Shown here: piece after piece, positions 39,111 through 50,794 of the stretch | Layout: each line of letters starts with the position of its first letter | Position numbering within the stretch: the stretch's first letter is position 1 | Assembly (NCBI GenBank): GCA_013368375.1 | Contig: JAACJP010000013.1 | Coordinates: forward strand, 310,001 to 374,000 | Reading direction: 5' to 3' | Length of the DNA: 64,000 bases | Source of the DNA: Tricholomella constricta | Lineage: Eukaryota; Basidiomycota; Agaricomycetes; Agaricales; Lyophyllaceae | Notes under the pieces: model-generated | The model's input: only the letters and a program-made list of their open reading frames with translations | What the model was told of the DNA's origin: nothing | Database searches by the model: none | Program-made: the position numbers and the translations under genes

Positions 39111-39128
39111 TGGCCATGGCCATGGCCA
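39111..39128. repeat. 18-bp perfect palindrome (TGGCCA-based) in a divergent promoter
   Basis: The sequence reads TGGCCATGGCCATGGCCA, which equals its own reverse complement and is also three overlapping GGCCAT units. It lies between the divergent MKK gene (start 38938) and the gene at 39206. Confidence 0.7.
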
Positions 39129-39205
39129 TCACCTGCGAAAGGCTGTTTGCCGTTGTTGTGCCCAGTGGGACACTATATTAGAGCCCGAGTGAGTCGCGAT
39201 CAGAA

Positions 39206-39839
39206 ATGGCGCCGCATGTCGAGAACCCCCTCCAGTCGCCCACGGCTCCAACCCATCGCCGCCGTCCATTGCCGCCCAACTATATCGGGTATGTACCTTT
39301 TCCCCGCTGCAGCCTCGCGTCTAACCATTTCAATCATCCTTAGCGCCGACCCATATGATCTGATTGGTAAAGTCTTGAGAAGAGCTCGACAATCTGCACA
39401 GCACCCTGCCGTTACTTTCGAGTTCTCTGACAACACATCTTTCCAAATCCTCGTCGATGGCTACGACCCCATGTATCCTGGCATTCCAAAAGTACTCGAC
39501 ATGGACTCTGATCTGCAGGCACTCTTTAACTCTGGCCAGCCCCTCGACCTTCCGATCATCGGCTGCACATTTATCACCCTCTTGGATCTGGCCTTTGAAG
39601 CGAAGCAAAATCACGCCAGTGATCTCCGCTGGGAACAGCAACACCGCGGTATCGCACTCAAATTCGCAGAAGACATACCGCGATGGCGCTGTGTAGGGTC
39701 CACTATGGAAGAACGCGATAGCACCGGCGTGTGCATTTTTCGCAGCTACAGTGACGTCTATCTTGAAAGATTGCGGCGCTCAAAGGGACATTCGAGCCCC
39801 AATAAATTTAAGCAGCGTCCTCGGAGTGGATCGTGGTGA
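39206..39839 (+). CDS. Conserved-looking hypothetical protein, two exons
   Basis: Start ATG 39206 gives MAPHVENPLQSPTAPTHRRR. One intron (GTATGT..TTAG, about 39289-39343) rejoins YIG to ADPYDLIGKVLRRARQSAQH. The protein has about 190 residues. The centre looks folded (AVTFEFSDNTSFQILVDGYD, LPIIGCTFITLLDLAFEAKQ, CIFRSYSDVYLERLRRSKGH). The tail is basic (SPNKFKQRPRSGSW). There is no signal peptide or transmembrane segment. I do not recognise the family and give no function. It is divergent from the MKK gene by 267 bp. Confidence 0.65.
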
Positions 39840-40472
39840 TCAAGGTTAGCCGAGTTCTCTTTGATGTCTAATTAGGCACTTGCTCATCATACTCTCCATG
39901 CTTGCTAGCTTAGCTCATCAGGGTGACATTGGACCCATGTACTATTATACTCTCGTCCGCATTTACGACTCACACGCCGTCGCATTTATCCTGCTATGTA
40001 TTGTTGTACCTACTGTTGATCTCGCTCTGTATCATCGCACTGCTTTCGTCGAATTGAAACCGCAGAAATATTTTTATGACATCGCGTGAAGAATGCGGAA
40101 GAACTTCATAGTATCGTTACGCGGGCAGATGAGGAGCATTGATCAGGTGCGTGTTTCGACAACAAAGTACTAAAGTCGAGTTAGGTTTAGCGTGTCTGGA
40201 GCTTGACAACTCTCCAACTCCAATCAGACCCGTCAACAGTTTCATGATCTTGGCTGTGTCGGCTGGCGCGCATGGAGAGCCTGTGTATCCACAATCGAGA
40301 GATTACGACATGTGAACTGACTGCCAGGAGATCCTGATACATCATCGACCAACATTGGAGCAGCCAGAGCGGATCACAGGGTCCAATGAGAGGCCGTCGT
40401 GGTGCCTTGCGCCCATATTGAGAACAACGACAGGGCAAGACTCGTTCTCATGCATATCGAAAAGTACTAGCA
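39840..40472. other. Intergenic
   Basis: I see no supported gene. The 69-codon plus frame at 39880-40089 lies in the 3' region of the preceding gene and lacks protein character. Confidence 0.35.
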
Positions 40473-41441
40473 CTAAGATGGGACTGATATATCGGTTTGT
40501 TTCGTCACCTTCAGACTGACCTTTGCTAGACGACCCTGATGCTAGGATAGTCAAGATTGTCAGATATTGTCCACGCAATCAATCAAGCGGCATACTTTAG
40601 GAGTTACCCAACGCATGACTTCAAGCGAAGCCTCTCGGTCGAGGGACGCAATGAAGGCGGCTACCTCAATTGCGAACTTCGGTAATGTCGCGGGCGGCCA
40701 GGGGCCGCATATGAGGAAGTGGGACACAGTAGTGTGCTCGATTCTCTAACCTGATATTGCATTAACAGATACATTATTCGGAGGAACCGAGATCACGTCC
40801 ATTGCAAAAGCCATTCGGCGTATATCGTACCCATCGGGCAAGGTCATGGTGACACTTACCAGATGAAGAAGTTCTGGGTCTGTCCTGCGAGTTTTACAGC
40901 GGCGCGTGCAGCATGATTTTTGTCCAGATGATCTACTTCAGAGTATTCGGGCGGGCGGCCCCGAATAATGTCGATAATCGATGATCCGGTTTGAACCTTC
41001 ATTCGCCATCGACCAATTGAACGTAGGCATTAGCACCATAAGGTTCTGACATCTCGTAATCAATGCGACACTCGAGGTCCATGGAGATCCAAGCCCGACT
41101 CACCTAGACCGAGATCTTAACTTACAAAAAGGTTTGACACGACAGTCCGACTTCGCGGGATGATTGCAATGAATGGTTAGGCATTCAGACTGTGGTGAAC
41201 TCAACGTGATAAATAGGAAAGGCACCATATTATAAATATGCCCTTAGGCAGATGGCTGAAGAGCGCCCTTGACATTCTCGTCTATCATTATGTGCGGTCC
41301 ATGTTCGAGTGACGAGTACCGCAGATTCCGATCTGGGTTATAGTTTGTCAAACTAGGCAAATCCACACCGAATGAAACACTGGATCCAGCCAAGACCGAA
41401 TGTGCAGCACTTACATCGATAGTGCGCCGATGGGGATACAT
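40473..41441 (-). pseudogene. Possible unrecognised or decaying multi-exon gene
   Basis: Several minus-strand segments read like protein, separated by intron-like GT..AG stretches. Near 41250-41370: VDLPSLTNYNPDRNLRYSSL. Near 40860-41000: IIDIIRGRPPEYSEVDHLDK and NHAARAAVKLAGQTQNFFIW, ending in a textbook donor (GTAAGT). Near 40600-40760: TTVSHFLICGPWPPATLPKF and AIEVAAFIASLDREASLEVM. The reading frames do not all join: a TAG separates the last segment from its own upstream frame, and the GTAAGT donor joins best to a different frame. Either the exon structure is more complex than I can read, or the gene is broken. I recognise no domain. The upstream limit is unclear, and similar-looking sequence continues toward 41750. 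Confidence 0.3.
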
Positions 41442-41883
41442 GTACAGTCAGGCGTCGTTGGAGGAAGTACATCCGCACAAGTATATCGGCGATTGCTCCC
41501 GCATAGATGGTCAGAGTTCTCCTGCCAGGACACGTTTTTTGAATGTCCAGTTCATGCCAATATCATCGCTTTTAGAGCTTAGCTAGTATCGACGTGAGTC
41601 CGATATTAGAGCAGAAGTACAGTGGCCACCCCATCTCCCGATTCCAATCCAAGGGTAGCAGAGGTCAGCAAAGACGTGAGATGCTGATGATCGCGAGGCA
41701 AGATGAGCCGTATGACACATTTTACGGTCTCTCCAGTTCTTGAATACCGCCGTATTCACCCAGAAGAAAAGCAGACATAACTTTGAGCGCGAGCACTGAT
41801 GAAAACCGATGAAGTCGGAGTGAGAGATACTTAGAGCTCGCCATGTGTCGCCGTGACAGTCACGGCTGATTCTTTCGTGAACC

Positions 41884-42537
41884 ATGTCGAACAACTCGAC
41901 GAAGCCTGCACGAGTTTCTTTCGCGTCGTTGACCCCCAATAACCTTGGAACTGTTCGTAAACTCAATTCTGTCCTCTTTCCGATTAAGTACAGCGAAAAA
42001 TTCTATCAAAACATACTTCTTCCGGAAGTAGAGGACTTTTGCAAGCTCGGTATGTACCTCTTTCCCCTTTGCCTTCGCCAACCAGTGACGCCATTTCTGG
42101 ATAGTTTATTATAATGATATTCCAGTGCGTTGCTCCTTCCGGTGAACGTGTTTGATATGTCCATCTCTGTCCGCAAGGTTGGAACGATATGTTGCCGATT
42201 GGAAACGAAAGATGATGAAACCAAGTTGTATCTCATGACCATGGGCGTCCTTGCGGTGAGCATGGACCTCGTTTTGCCGCAAAGCTGTGCCTCATCTCTG
42301 AGGAAGCCCTATCGTTCCAGGAGTCTAGGATCTCAAAGTCTGGAGCTAATACTGGCGTCTGCAGCTGCGCACCACAAGCCCAGGATCAACAAAATATACC
42401 TGCACGTCCAAGTTTCCAATAATGATGCAAAAAAGTTCTACGAGCGGCATGGCTTCAGGGAAGTCGGAGTGCACGAAGATTACTACAAAAAGATCAGTCC
42501 ACATGACGCGTGGATACTCGAAAAGACCTTCCCATGA
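41884..42537 (+). CDS. NAA50: N-alpha-acetyltransferase NAA50 (San-like GNAT)
   Basis: GNAT-fold enzyme that acetylates N-terminal Met, usually attached to the NatA complex at the ribosome. Exon 1 from ATG 41884 ends with LFPIKYSEKFYQNILLPEVE and DFCKL. An intron (GTATGT..GGATAG) leads to VYYNDIP; a second (GTGCGT..GCAAG) leads to VGTICCRLETKDDETKLYLM; a third (GTGAGC..GGAAG) leads to the acetyl-CoA loop. The end is LHVQVSNNDAKKFYERHGFR and DAWILEKTFP. These segments match NAA50 throughout (FP-KY-KFY, YNDIxVG, PYR, IYLHVQ-SN, FYxRxGF, YYKxIxPxDA). The loop reads PYRSRSLGSQ, so the first glycine of the R-x-x-G-x-G motif is Ser. The 5' end is close to the doubtful minus-strand gene. Confidence 0.88.
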
Positions 42538-42749
42538 GATCGTATCAACGGTAGGATAGAAAATACTGGCTTCTGAAATACGCTGAATTAAATACAAGAT
42601 CCAGGTCAATTATGTATTTACACTTGTCCTGCGAGCTAAATTATACCCTGAACGCGGGCCACTATTATGTCAAATTCTTCAAGACAGAATGTCAACATGC
42701 GAGGTGAGGTCCTGAACTTTATCACGTACAGGCTTGGTATACCAATCAC

Positions 42750-43540
42750 TTAGGGCCATGCGTCATCGACCTTGCCGCACCCTTTGACGAGCTATGCGTA
42801 AGAGTTAGAAAGTTGAACAGCAGATGTCAGAATTGTTGACGTACTTGGTGCCTCTTCAATGCGTCCTTTCTCGTGAATGTCTTCCCGCACCCCCCGTTGC
42901 ATAGGTACGGTTTTTCTCCTGTATGAGTCTCTCGATGCCTTTTCAAGTCGTGTTGCCGGTTGAACGAGAGGGCGCACAGATCACATGTGAAAGGTCGGGA
43001 AGGTGTCGCAGGATATTGCGGCGAAATGCTGATTGCCTGAGGCGGCGAATGGAAGTGCGCCGGCGGCGAGTGCTGTGGAATCGCTATGGGCACGCTTTGA
43101 GTTCGGATGTAGGATGGCGCTTGGGATTGCGATCGCTGTCGCGGTTGCGCGTAGTGGGACTGCGGCGGAATTTGGTTGTAGGGTGAATATCCATGGGAGT
43201 GCGATTGGGGGTGTGTGTGGTAGTGCCCCGAACGTTGAGGGGTTTGCGGATCACGCATCGAGGACATGCCCTGGCCCGTAGTGGGATAGACTGTTTGGTG
43301 AGCGACAGTGCTAGACTGCGAAGATGACGGCGAAGTAGCATAATAATCTGCGTGATAGGGCGCGTCGCTCGGAGGTGCGTCCATAGCTCCATAGGCTGGC
43401 TGGACTTGAGGAGGCAACCCGACGTCATGGCCACCATGCTGATAGGATGTCGAGGAGTAGCTCGATGATGCGGGGTACTGCTGCCCACTGTTCCACTGGG
43501 TGGGATAGCCGTGGTACTGTGGAACTCGTCTGTCACTCAT
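42750..43540 (-). CDS. C2H2 zinc-finger protein with disordered N-terminus
   Basis: Start ATG 43540 (MSDRRVPQYHGYPTQWNSGQ); an in-frame ATG at 43564 is also possible. About 190 residues rich in Tyr, Pro, Gln, Ser and His are followed by two adjacent C2H2 fingers: FTCDLCALSFNRQHDLKRHR-ETH and YLCNGGCGKTFTRKDALKRH, joined by the classical TGEKP linker. An intron (GTACGT..GCATAG, about 42790-42843) interrupts the second finger's tail, which ends HQLVKGCGKVDDAWP at TAA 42750. Two fingers at the extreme C-terminus with a low-complexity activator-like N-terminus is a common basidiomycete transcription-factor layout. The target is unknown. The gene is convergent with NAA50 (212 bp). Confidence 0.82.
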
Positions 43541-45061
43541 GGGTCGGTTATTAGAGGTGCACAAGGCTCACTTCGCTCTTGTTCATAAAGGTTTCCCCTG
43601 ACCGTCACGCGAGATCCTTGATTCCTAAAAAATGAAATCCGTCCTGTTCGCGAGTGTTTTGGATTAGACAGGGGAGGCAGCAAGTCCTTTCGTTCTGACC
43701 AAGAGAATACTAGGAATGGCCATACATATCGTGCCTGGAGCCTGAGACCTGAGGAGCAAATTGACATATATCGCTCAATCTGCCGCGTTATGCATCCCAA
43801 GCTGGTTAGCTTCACCTGTCGATGCCGGGAAAAAAAGGTAAGCACACTGGTGACCGGTGGTAAGTTACGATCTCAGATCATCATTGTTAACTATGGCCGA
43901 TATCAGGTACACCATACCTCATTCGTATGTACGTTTTGCAGAATGGCGTACTCTGTGGCCATCGTCAGCTTCGCAATCCCTGACGATCACTATGGCAGCT
44001 GCTTACCTCTCCCCTTCAAGTCCTTCGTAAGTCATTCGCTCGACACAACGCCCATTCGCTCTACGTGGTATCATTGCTCCATCTGGAAACCAAACATATT
44101 TGTCGGCATACAGGAGACCTCATCCTCGTTCCTGAGTTGTCCTGCCGCTAACGTTACGATGCTTCATCAAACGCATACTCGGAGTCCGGTATCCCTGCAG
44201 TTCCTTGACTCTGCAGAAAGTGGATGTCTCATCGAAAATTAGAAGGTACAAACGAGAGAGGCGATGAATAAAATTTCTTCCAACTTGATTGATATCGCAG
44301 TGTGTTATTCAGGTACAAGCTCACCGCCTCGATCGCTTGAGGATTGAATCTGCGCATTCAAGTCTCCCAAAGGTAAGACGATCCTTGAACAAACGGCAGC
44401 ATTATTATTATATCCAGTTCGGCATGTCGCAATGAAATTAAGCTACAGACGAGCTGATGCTTCGGCGTGCCTTTCTTGAGCTTCGACGACACAATGCCCA
44501 TGTCATCGTGGCGTTTTCTACGCAGCCGAGTCTCACGATTCACGGAACAGAATTCTCCATGTTGGCGTAATAGCGATCATAGTGTTGAACGTCGGTATAT
44601 TTCCTTTGAACCGTTGGAACGGCCACTGCCCTACAATTTAAAGCCCCTGATGGTCCAGGTTAAGTGTAATCTGTCGGCACCGGGACCAAGGCGCCATCTT
44701 CTTGGTTTGGACAAACGCAAGAATATCGATCAGGTGTAAGTACCCTGTCAGACGAAGCGATGGGAGTGACATCGCGTGCCCCTGAACAGAGAGTCCAGCG
44801 AATCTCCTATAGGATACATTCTGGATATCTTGAGCCCGGAGCTTTTCTGTAACAGGCATACGACGACGACGGCATGTTTTATCATCGAGTCCACGAGCCC
44901 TTTCGCTAAGGACGCGGAATAGATTGAGCCAGGACGTCCGTTGTATTCGGTGGAACGGGCACCAGTGGTTGAAAACCAGGAACCCCCGATGCAAACACAA
45001 CAAGACAAGTGTCTGCTTCAAACGCCAGACATCACTCCAAGGCCGGAACCTTTGACACACC
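43541..45061. other. 1.5-kb divergent intergenic region C2H2 / DNA ligase
   Basis: No supported gene. Frames at 43790-44242 (+, 150 codons), 43537-43845 (-) and 44638-45096 (-) show no domain, and the last overlaps the ligase start. Promoters of both flanking genes must lie here. Confidence 0.4.
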
Positions 45062-48017
45062 ATGCCAAAGCGTTCTAGAACAAATTCCCCATCCAAGTCT
45101 ACGCTTAAACGTGCAAAGAACTCCGCAGAACAGCCCCGTATTCATCAGTTTTTCTCCCCGCGCAAATCTGAGGTGACAGATGTTCCAAATGTCTCGTCGC
45201 CAGTTTCTGGCTCCTCGCAATTGCCAAAAAGAAATTCGGCGCGCGAAAAACTAGCAGAAGTTATCGACGTCGATCTTCTTGAGGCTGACAATGACGACGA
45301 ATCTTCTCCCGCGGGCTCGAGATCAAAGTATGATCGACAACCAGACCCGATAACTGTTGGGGACTCAGTGTTGTCAATGATGAAGTGTGCCACAAACAGC
45401 AAACCTACCATCTATGACGACCTGACTCTCGATCCTTTGACTTCCACGTCCAAGCATAAGCCCTGGCCTTCAACGGCTGTGCCATACTCATTTCTTGCGC
45501 ATACTCTTTCTACGTTGACGCAGACGCGATCTCGAATCGTCATCAACAATACTCTCACAAATTGTCTGCGCATGATCATTCTACACGACCCAGCATCGCT
45601 CCTTCCTGCTATCTATTTGCTCTCGAATACCTTGGCACCTCCGTATTCTTCTGTCGAGCTGGGACTGGGGCCTTCCATCATCTCACGTTCCATTCAACGC
45701 ATGTCAGGACTTACAGCTCCGGCCCTCAAACGACTGCATAATAGTACTGGGGACATGGGCGATGTGGCGTTCGCCGCGAAATCCAACTTGCGCACACTTC
45801 TACCACATCCCCCTCTGCTCGTCAACTTTGTGTATTCTTCGTTGCTAAGAATCGCCGGCTGTAGAGGACAAGGTACTTCCAAGGAGAAAGAGAAAATCGT
45901 GGAAAAACTCCTTCTCGCTGCGACTGGTGAAGAAGTTCGGTTTCTTACTCGCACGTTGTCCCAGAACCTTCGAGTCGGTGCTGTGAGGACATCTATCCTT
46001 TCAGCTCTGTCCCGCGCAATGGTTTTGATACCCATTACCCACTTTACCCACGATGATTCCCATTCATCATATCACGCATCTCCTGAACTTCTCCGCCAGC
46101 TCAAACCCATTCCGCCCGGCAAGGGTAAAGTTGTGGATCGTACACGAGACGAGCTTTTGGCAAATTTCACACAAGCGGAAGGCCTCATAAAGCGGGTATA
46201 CGTACAACATCCCAATTACGAGCATATCACGTCAGGTCTTCTCAAAGGTGGTCTGGATGGCTTGGAGGAAAGGGTCCACCTTACTGTTGGTTGGTTGAAA
46301 GGGTACCTCAAGGGTCTCGTGGGCTTATTTCTAATTTAACTTAGGCATTCCGCTACACCCCACGCTTGGTTCACCTACGCGATCTCTAAACGAAGTCTAC
46401 GAAATTTCTCAAGACCGTCCGTTCATCGCAGAATTCAAATACGACGGTCAGCGAGCGCAGATTCATGGCTCCATAGATAACGGAAAGGTCTCTGTCAGTA
46501 TCTTCTCGCGCCATCTTGAAGACATGACAACGAAGGTAAGCGTATATCCACATCTCTGCTGATTGTGATAAGTCAACTTACTCGTTATGTGCAGTACCCC
46601 GATGTGATAGCCCTGGTAAAATCGCTTTTTGAGAATCATCCGGAAACTCACTCGTTCATCCTGGACACTGAGATTGTCGCCATCGATCCTGATGGTGCAC
46701 TCAAGACATTTCAAGAACTGTCTAGTAGAGCGCGCAAGGATGTCAAACTCGGAGACGTGAGTGTTTTTGTCTCTGTATATGCATTTGACTTGATGTATCT
46801 CGATGGGGAGGTAAGCTCTCGTTAAACTTGAGTGTATCTCAAACTAAATTAAAGCCTACTTGTCCAGGTTCTTTTGGAACGCACTTTCCGAGAAAGGAGA
46901 ACCCTTCTCCATTCTCGACTTCCCCCATTTGTTTCGTCGGATAAGCAGGTTGCTCGGTTCGACCACGTCGAAAGCTGTGCGAGTACTGAAGGCAGGGCTG
47001 CTGTTGAGTCGTTTTGGGTAAAAGCCATCGAGAGCCGTTGTGAGGGTTTAATGATCAAGGTGTGCTGCACGAGGAAAACTTTTTCGATTCACCCTCTCAC
47101 CACTGCATAGCTCCTTGATAATGAGCCGATGATAGAGAAGAATAATGACAAAGCATCCAAATCTCGGCGAAAGCAACTCCCCGCCACTTACGAGGCCGAC
47201 AAGAGGACATCCGCATGGCTAAAGCTCAAAAAAGACTATGTTGCAGGTTTGGGTGATACTCTTGACTTGATCCCTATCGGCGCGTGGCACGGCAATGGAC
47301 GCAAAGCGCAGTGGTGGAGCCCCATACTCCTTGGCTTATGGCAGCCGGACTCTGGCCGAATTGTGGCAGTGTGCAAATGTATGTCAGGTTGGTGATTCCG
47401 CCTGATACTGGCATGCACAACCTGATTATCACAACTTCTCCAGGATTTACAGATGCCTTTTACAAGGTGCTGTCGACCGTAACCCAATCGCTTTACGTCC
47501 CTGACAGGGCTTTTGGTGCTAGGGATTGGCAGAACGCTATCAGCTCTCGGAGACCTCGGAGACATGTTCACGGCATCCGCTCTGGGATTGTGACATGGGG
47601 GGTTGGTCACTCATATTCTCTCTCGCCATATTCCTGACGAACATCATACAGACCTGATTCCGGAAATTTTTTTCAAACCACAAGAAGTGTGGGAAATCCG
47701 CGGTGCTGAGTACGCCTCCGACTTTGAATCACCCGTTATGAGACTCAATGATATACAGCGTCACTCTAAGTCCTGTCTCTGTGGCTGCAAAAGGCCTGGT
47801 GTCAGACACTCGGGGCCTCAGTCTCCGCTTCCCGCGATTTTTGAGAGTACGCGACGACAAATCAATTGAACAGGCAAGCACCCCCAATTTTTTGGCGAAG
47901 ATGTGGAGAGACCAAGAGGCGACAGGAGAAATCGAAGGAAACAACGATGAGGGCGAGCTCATAGACATCTACTCTGAAGCCCTGGCCAGTTCAGCTTCAG
48001 ACGACTCCCTCGAATAG
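45062..48017 (+). CDS. CDC9: ATP-dependent DNA ligase I
   Basis: Joins Okazaki fragments and seals nicks in replication and repair. The N-terminus has a basic nuclear-targeting stretch (MPKRSRTNSPSKSTLKRAKN) and a PCNA-interaction (PIP) box, QPRIHQFF. The DNA-binding domain spans roughly residues 100-400 (YSFLAHTLSTLTQTRSRIVI, DVAFAAKSNLRTLLPHPPLL, VRFLTRTLSQNLRVGAVRTS). After an intron the adenylation motif appears as EFKYDGQRAQIH, with the Lys that forms the AMP adduct. FSRHLEDMTTKYPDV, FILDTEIVAIDPDGALKTFQ, YAFDLMYLDGE, CEGLMIK and SAWLKLKKDYVAGLGDTLDL then follow. The OB-fold part continues (PIGAWHGNGRKAQWWSPILL) to a Ser/Asp-rich tail ending SSASDDSLE at 48017. About eight introns. Confidence 0.95.
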
Positions 48018-49026
48018 AGTCTGACCGGCTATATAAGATATGATACCGTCTGTAATTGGGCTTGAAGAGCCCGGTGTAAATTCTTTCGTTTTACTGCCGT
48101 TATTAGAACTTATTCCTCATATCTCCAGCTTATGGACCATTCCTAGCTCAGAAAGCGGTCAATAGCAGGGGCTTGCTCCCAGCACCATAACTTTGGCTCA
48201 TAGACATGCCTATGAGGCTGGGGGCACTCTGAGTGTTTCTACTCCAGATATGTATAGTTTGGAATTTGTATATATCCACCAAACTCATCTTTCTCCGAGA
48301 CCGAAGGATTTTACCGCTTACGTTGACGATGTCCTTCATATCTACGACGATGTCCCAATGATTATTCCCAGGACATAAAAATTACCCCCATGTAAATTAA
48401 GCCCATGATGAATCTACTCATAATCTATACAATACGCAAACGGCCTCCAGCCGCTGTACTCCAACTTTACTCATTCCCAAATAATATCAGCCCCCAGCAA
48501 ATGCTAATCTCGTCCTTTGTATTTGATGGAAGTTTTGTCTGCCTCTAGTGCAGTGGCACGTAGGTAAACAAATATCGCACCGGCCCTGGTTTACTTACGT
48601 CCGTAGCATTCAATTGATGCCATGTATGTAGTACCGCTTGTTCTTTTTTGCTGCGGGTAATTCATCCATCCATCCATCCGTATATAGCCTTCAGTGAGGA
48701 AGAGCATATTTCTCAGATTAAATTGAATTCCAAAAGTGTTCACACCGGCTCTAAGCCTTTATATTCAAAGGCCCAGCGCGCAAATCACTTGCTCAAGGTT
48801 GGGATTTTGATGGGGCAATGTAAAACACATCAAAACGCTACGAAGACAACATTTTGGCTCTTTGACGTCTCCCAACCCTAGGATATGCCGTTTAGTTTAT
48901 AATTCTGTGCTTCAAAGTCCACAATAAGGACCTTGAAACTATTTTCTGCCAAGGTTGAAAGGGGCGCCACTTTGTGACCGCGGGAAAGGCCATCAAAACC
49001 GACCTCTGTATTCAAACGTGTCCGAT
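48018..49026. other. Intergenic upstream of the LINE insertion
   Basis: 1 kb without a gene. It contains a (TCCA)4-like microsatellite around 48662-48679 and a small inverted repeat (CTCATAG-6 nt-CTATGAG) near 48198-48217. Confidence 0.45.
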
Positions 49027-49040
49027 TCTTCCGTCTCAGG
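49027..49040 (+). repeat. 5' target-site duplication of the LINE
   Basis: TCTTCCGTCTCAGG here is identical to 51469-51482 just after the element's 3' tail. The match stops on both sides, so it fixes the 5' junction at 49040/49041. Confidence 0.85.
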
Positions 49041-50794
49041 GAATTCTGGGAGTATTCTTCGACCGCAGACTAACCTTCAACCAACACGTCCGTATCCTAG
49101 CAGATCGAGCAGGAAACGCAGTCCGAGGTTCACGCATGCTAGCCAACACGGTCAAAGGCCTGTCGCAGGTTGAACTTCGCACACTGTACCGAGCATGTAT
49201 AGTACCCGTACTAACATACGCTAGCCCGATCTGGTGGACCGGCAAGAAAACGCACATCAACATACTCGAGAAAGTACAAAACACGGCACTCCGGCACATC
49301 GCGGGAGCATTCAAGACCACCCCGATCAAAGCCCTGGAAACCGACCTCTCGATCCCACCCATCAACCTCGCACTAGACCTCGCGAACGCAAGATACGCAG
49401 ACCGACTACACAAACTCAATACCACGAACCCCATCATGCAAAGACTATCAGACGAATGGAGAGACGGCAATGCGCCGTCGACACCGCCCCCGCTACCCTC
49501 CCACAAACCGTCGAGAAGCAAGAAGACCCCGAAACCCACACAACTAGAAGCGATAGCCGCACAAACGTACCGCCCAGCGGAAGGTGAGAGGATCATACCC
49601 TTTATATCACCCCCTTGGCGCAAAACAGCCCACGACCTCAGGGGCAAACTGACAATTAGAGGCGCCACCCCCAACGTAACCAAAGAGAAAGCAGCCAAAG
49701 CCCACAACACAAGAATTAGGACGCTCATCACAAACCCCACCCACCTACTGATGTACTCGGACGGATCGATGCTAGACGAAACAAACAACAAGAAGAACGT
49801 GGGATGGGGAGTCGTAGGGTACCACAACAGCAGAGAAGTCATTACAAGACGCGGCGGAATGGGCCATACAGCGGAAGTATACGACGCCGAACTCACAGGC
49901 CTAGTCGTCGCAGCTCAAGAAGCCATACGCCATACCCAACACAACCCAGTCATCAAACACGTACACATTTTCGCGGACAACACAGCAGCCGTCACATCAG
50001 TATTCGAACCGAAAACCGCCCCCGGCCAATATAACATGAGGACCTTCAACAAAATCGTCACCGAATTCCTCGACAAAGACCCAACACACACCGTCATCGT
50101 AGAATGGTGCCCAGGACACACCGACGTAAAAGGCAACGAAAGGGCAGACGCGGAAGCCAAAGCAGGAGCTCTACTCTGGCAAACCAGATTCGTAACGATG
50201 ACGCACGCCATGCGTACGTCCAAAGCCAAGATACTAACCCGCTGGACAGACGAATGGAACCGAACACCACCAACCGGAGGATTCGGGATAGCAAACCGGT
50301 TCCCACCAGCATGGAAAATCCGAGAACATGTAAAGTCGACAAAGCGCGAAGTATTCAGCAGGATCACACAATGCCGTACGAAGCACGCCTTCATAGGTGA
50401 GTACTATTCAAGATTCGTACCCACTGAACCGATAGGCTGCCCCTGCGGCGAAGACATTCAAACGCGCGAACACATCATCAAACACTGCCGAAGATACACC
50501 GAACACAGACCGATACTCTCAGAACACTCCCCTGAACTCGACCTGCAAGACATCTTAGGTACACACAAAGGCCTAGAGGCACTGGCGCAGTTCCTACAAA
50601 AAAGCGGAGCGTTCACGAAGACAGGTAACCCCGGAAACGCACCAAACCCACCATCGATAGAAGACGAAGCAAATGACGTCAACGACGAAGCAGTAGAACA
50701 CTGGTGGGACCGCCTGGACAGAGGCAGGAGAGAAGCAGAAGAGGAAGAGAGAGAACAGGAGGAGGACACCGACACGGAGGACGAAGAAGAGTAA
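49041..50794 (+). CDS. LINE ORF2 fragment: end of reverse transcriptase plus RNase H
   Basis: The frame is open without stops from the 5' junction to TAA 50794. It also reads 22 codons back into flanking DNA, to a fortuitous ATG at 48974. The RT thumb region is visible as GVFFDRRLTFNQHVRILADR and TYASPIWWTGKKTHINILEK, as in Tad/R1-type elements. The RNase H domain retains all four catalytic acids or partners: LLMYSDGSM (Asp), AEVYDAELTGL (Glu), HIFADNTAAV (Asp) and CPGHTDVKGNERADAEAK (His, Asp). A Cys/His motif, CPCGEDIQTREHIIKHC, follows near residue 510. The tail is highly acidic (EEEEREQEEDTDTEDEEE). Lack of internal stops suggests a young insertion. The RT palm is missing, so it is not a complete polymerase. 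Confidence 0.85.

Noticed and set aside
43790..44242. 150-codon plus frame
   Set aside because: No recognisable motif and no supporting splice pattern; the opposite strand is equally unconvincing.
44638..45096. 152-codon minus frame
   Set aside because: Overlaps the start of DNA ligase I on the other strand and has no protein-like pattern.
49036..49896. 286-codon minus frame
   Set aside because: Antisense shadow of the LINE coding region.
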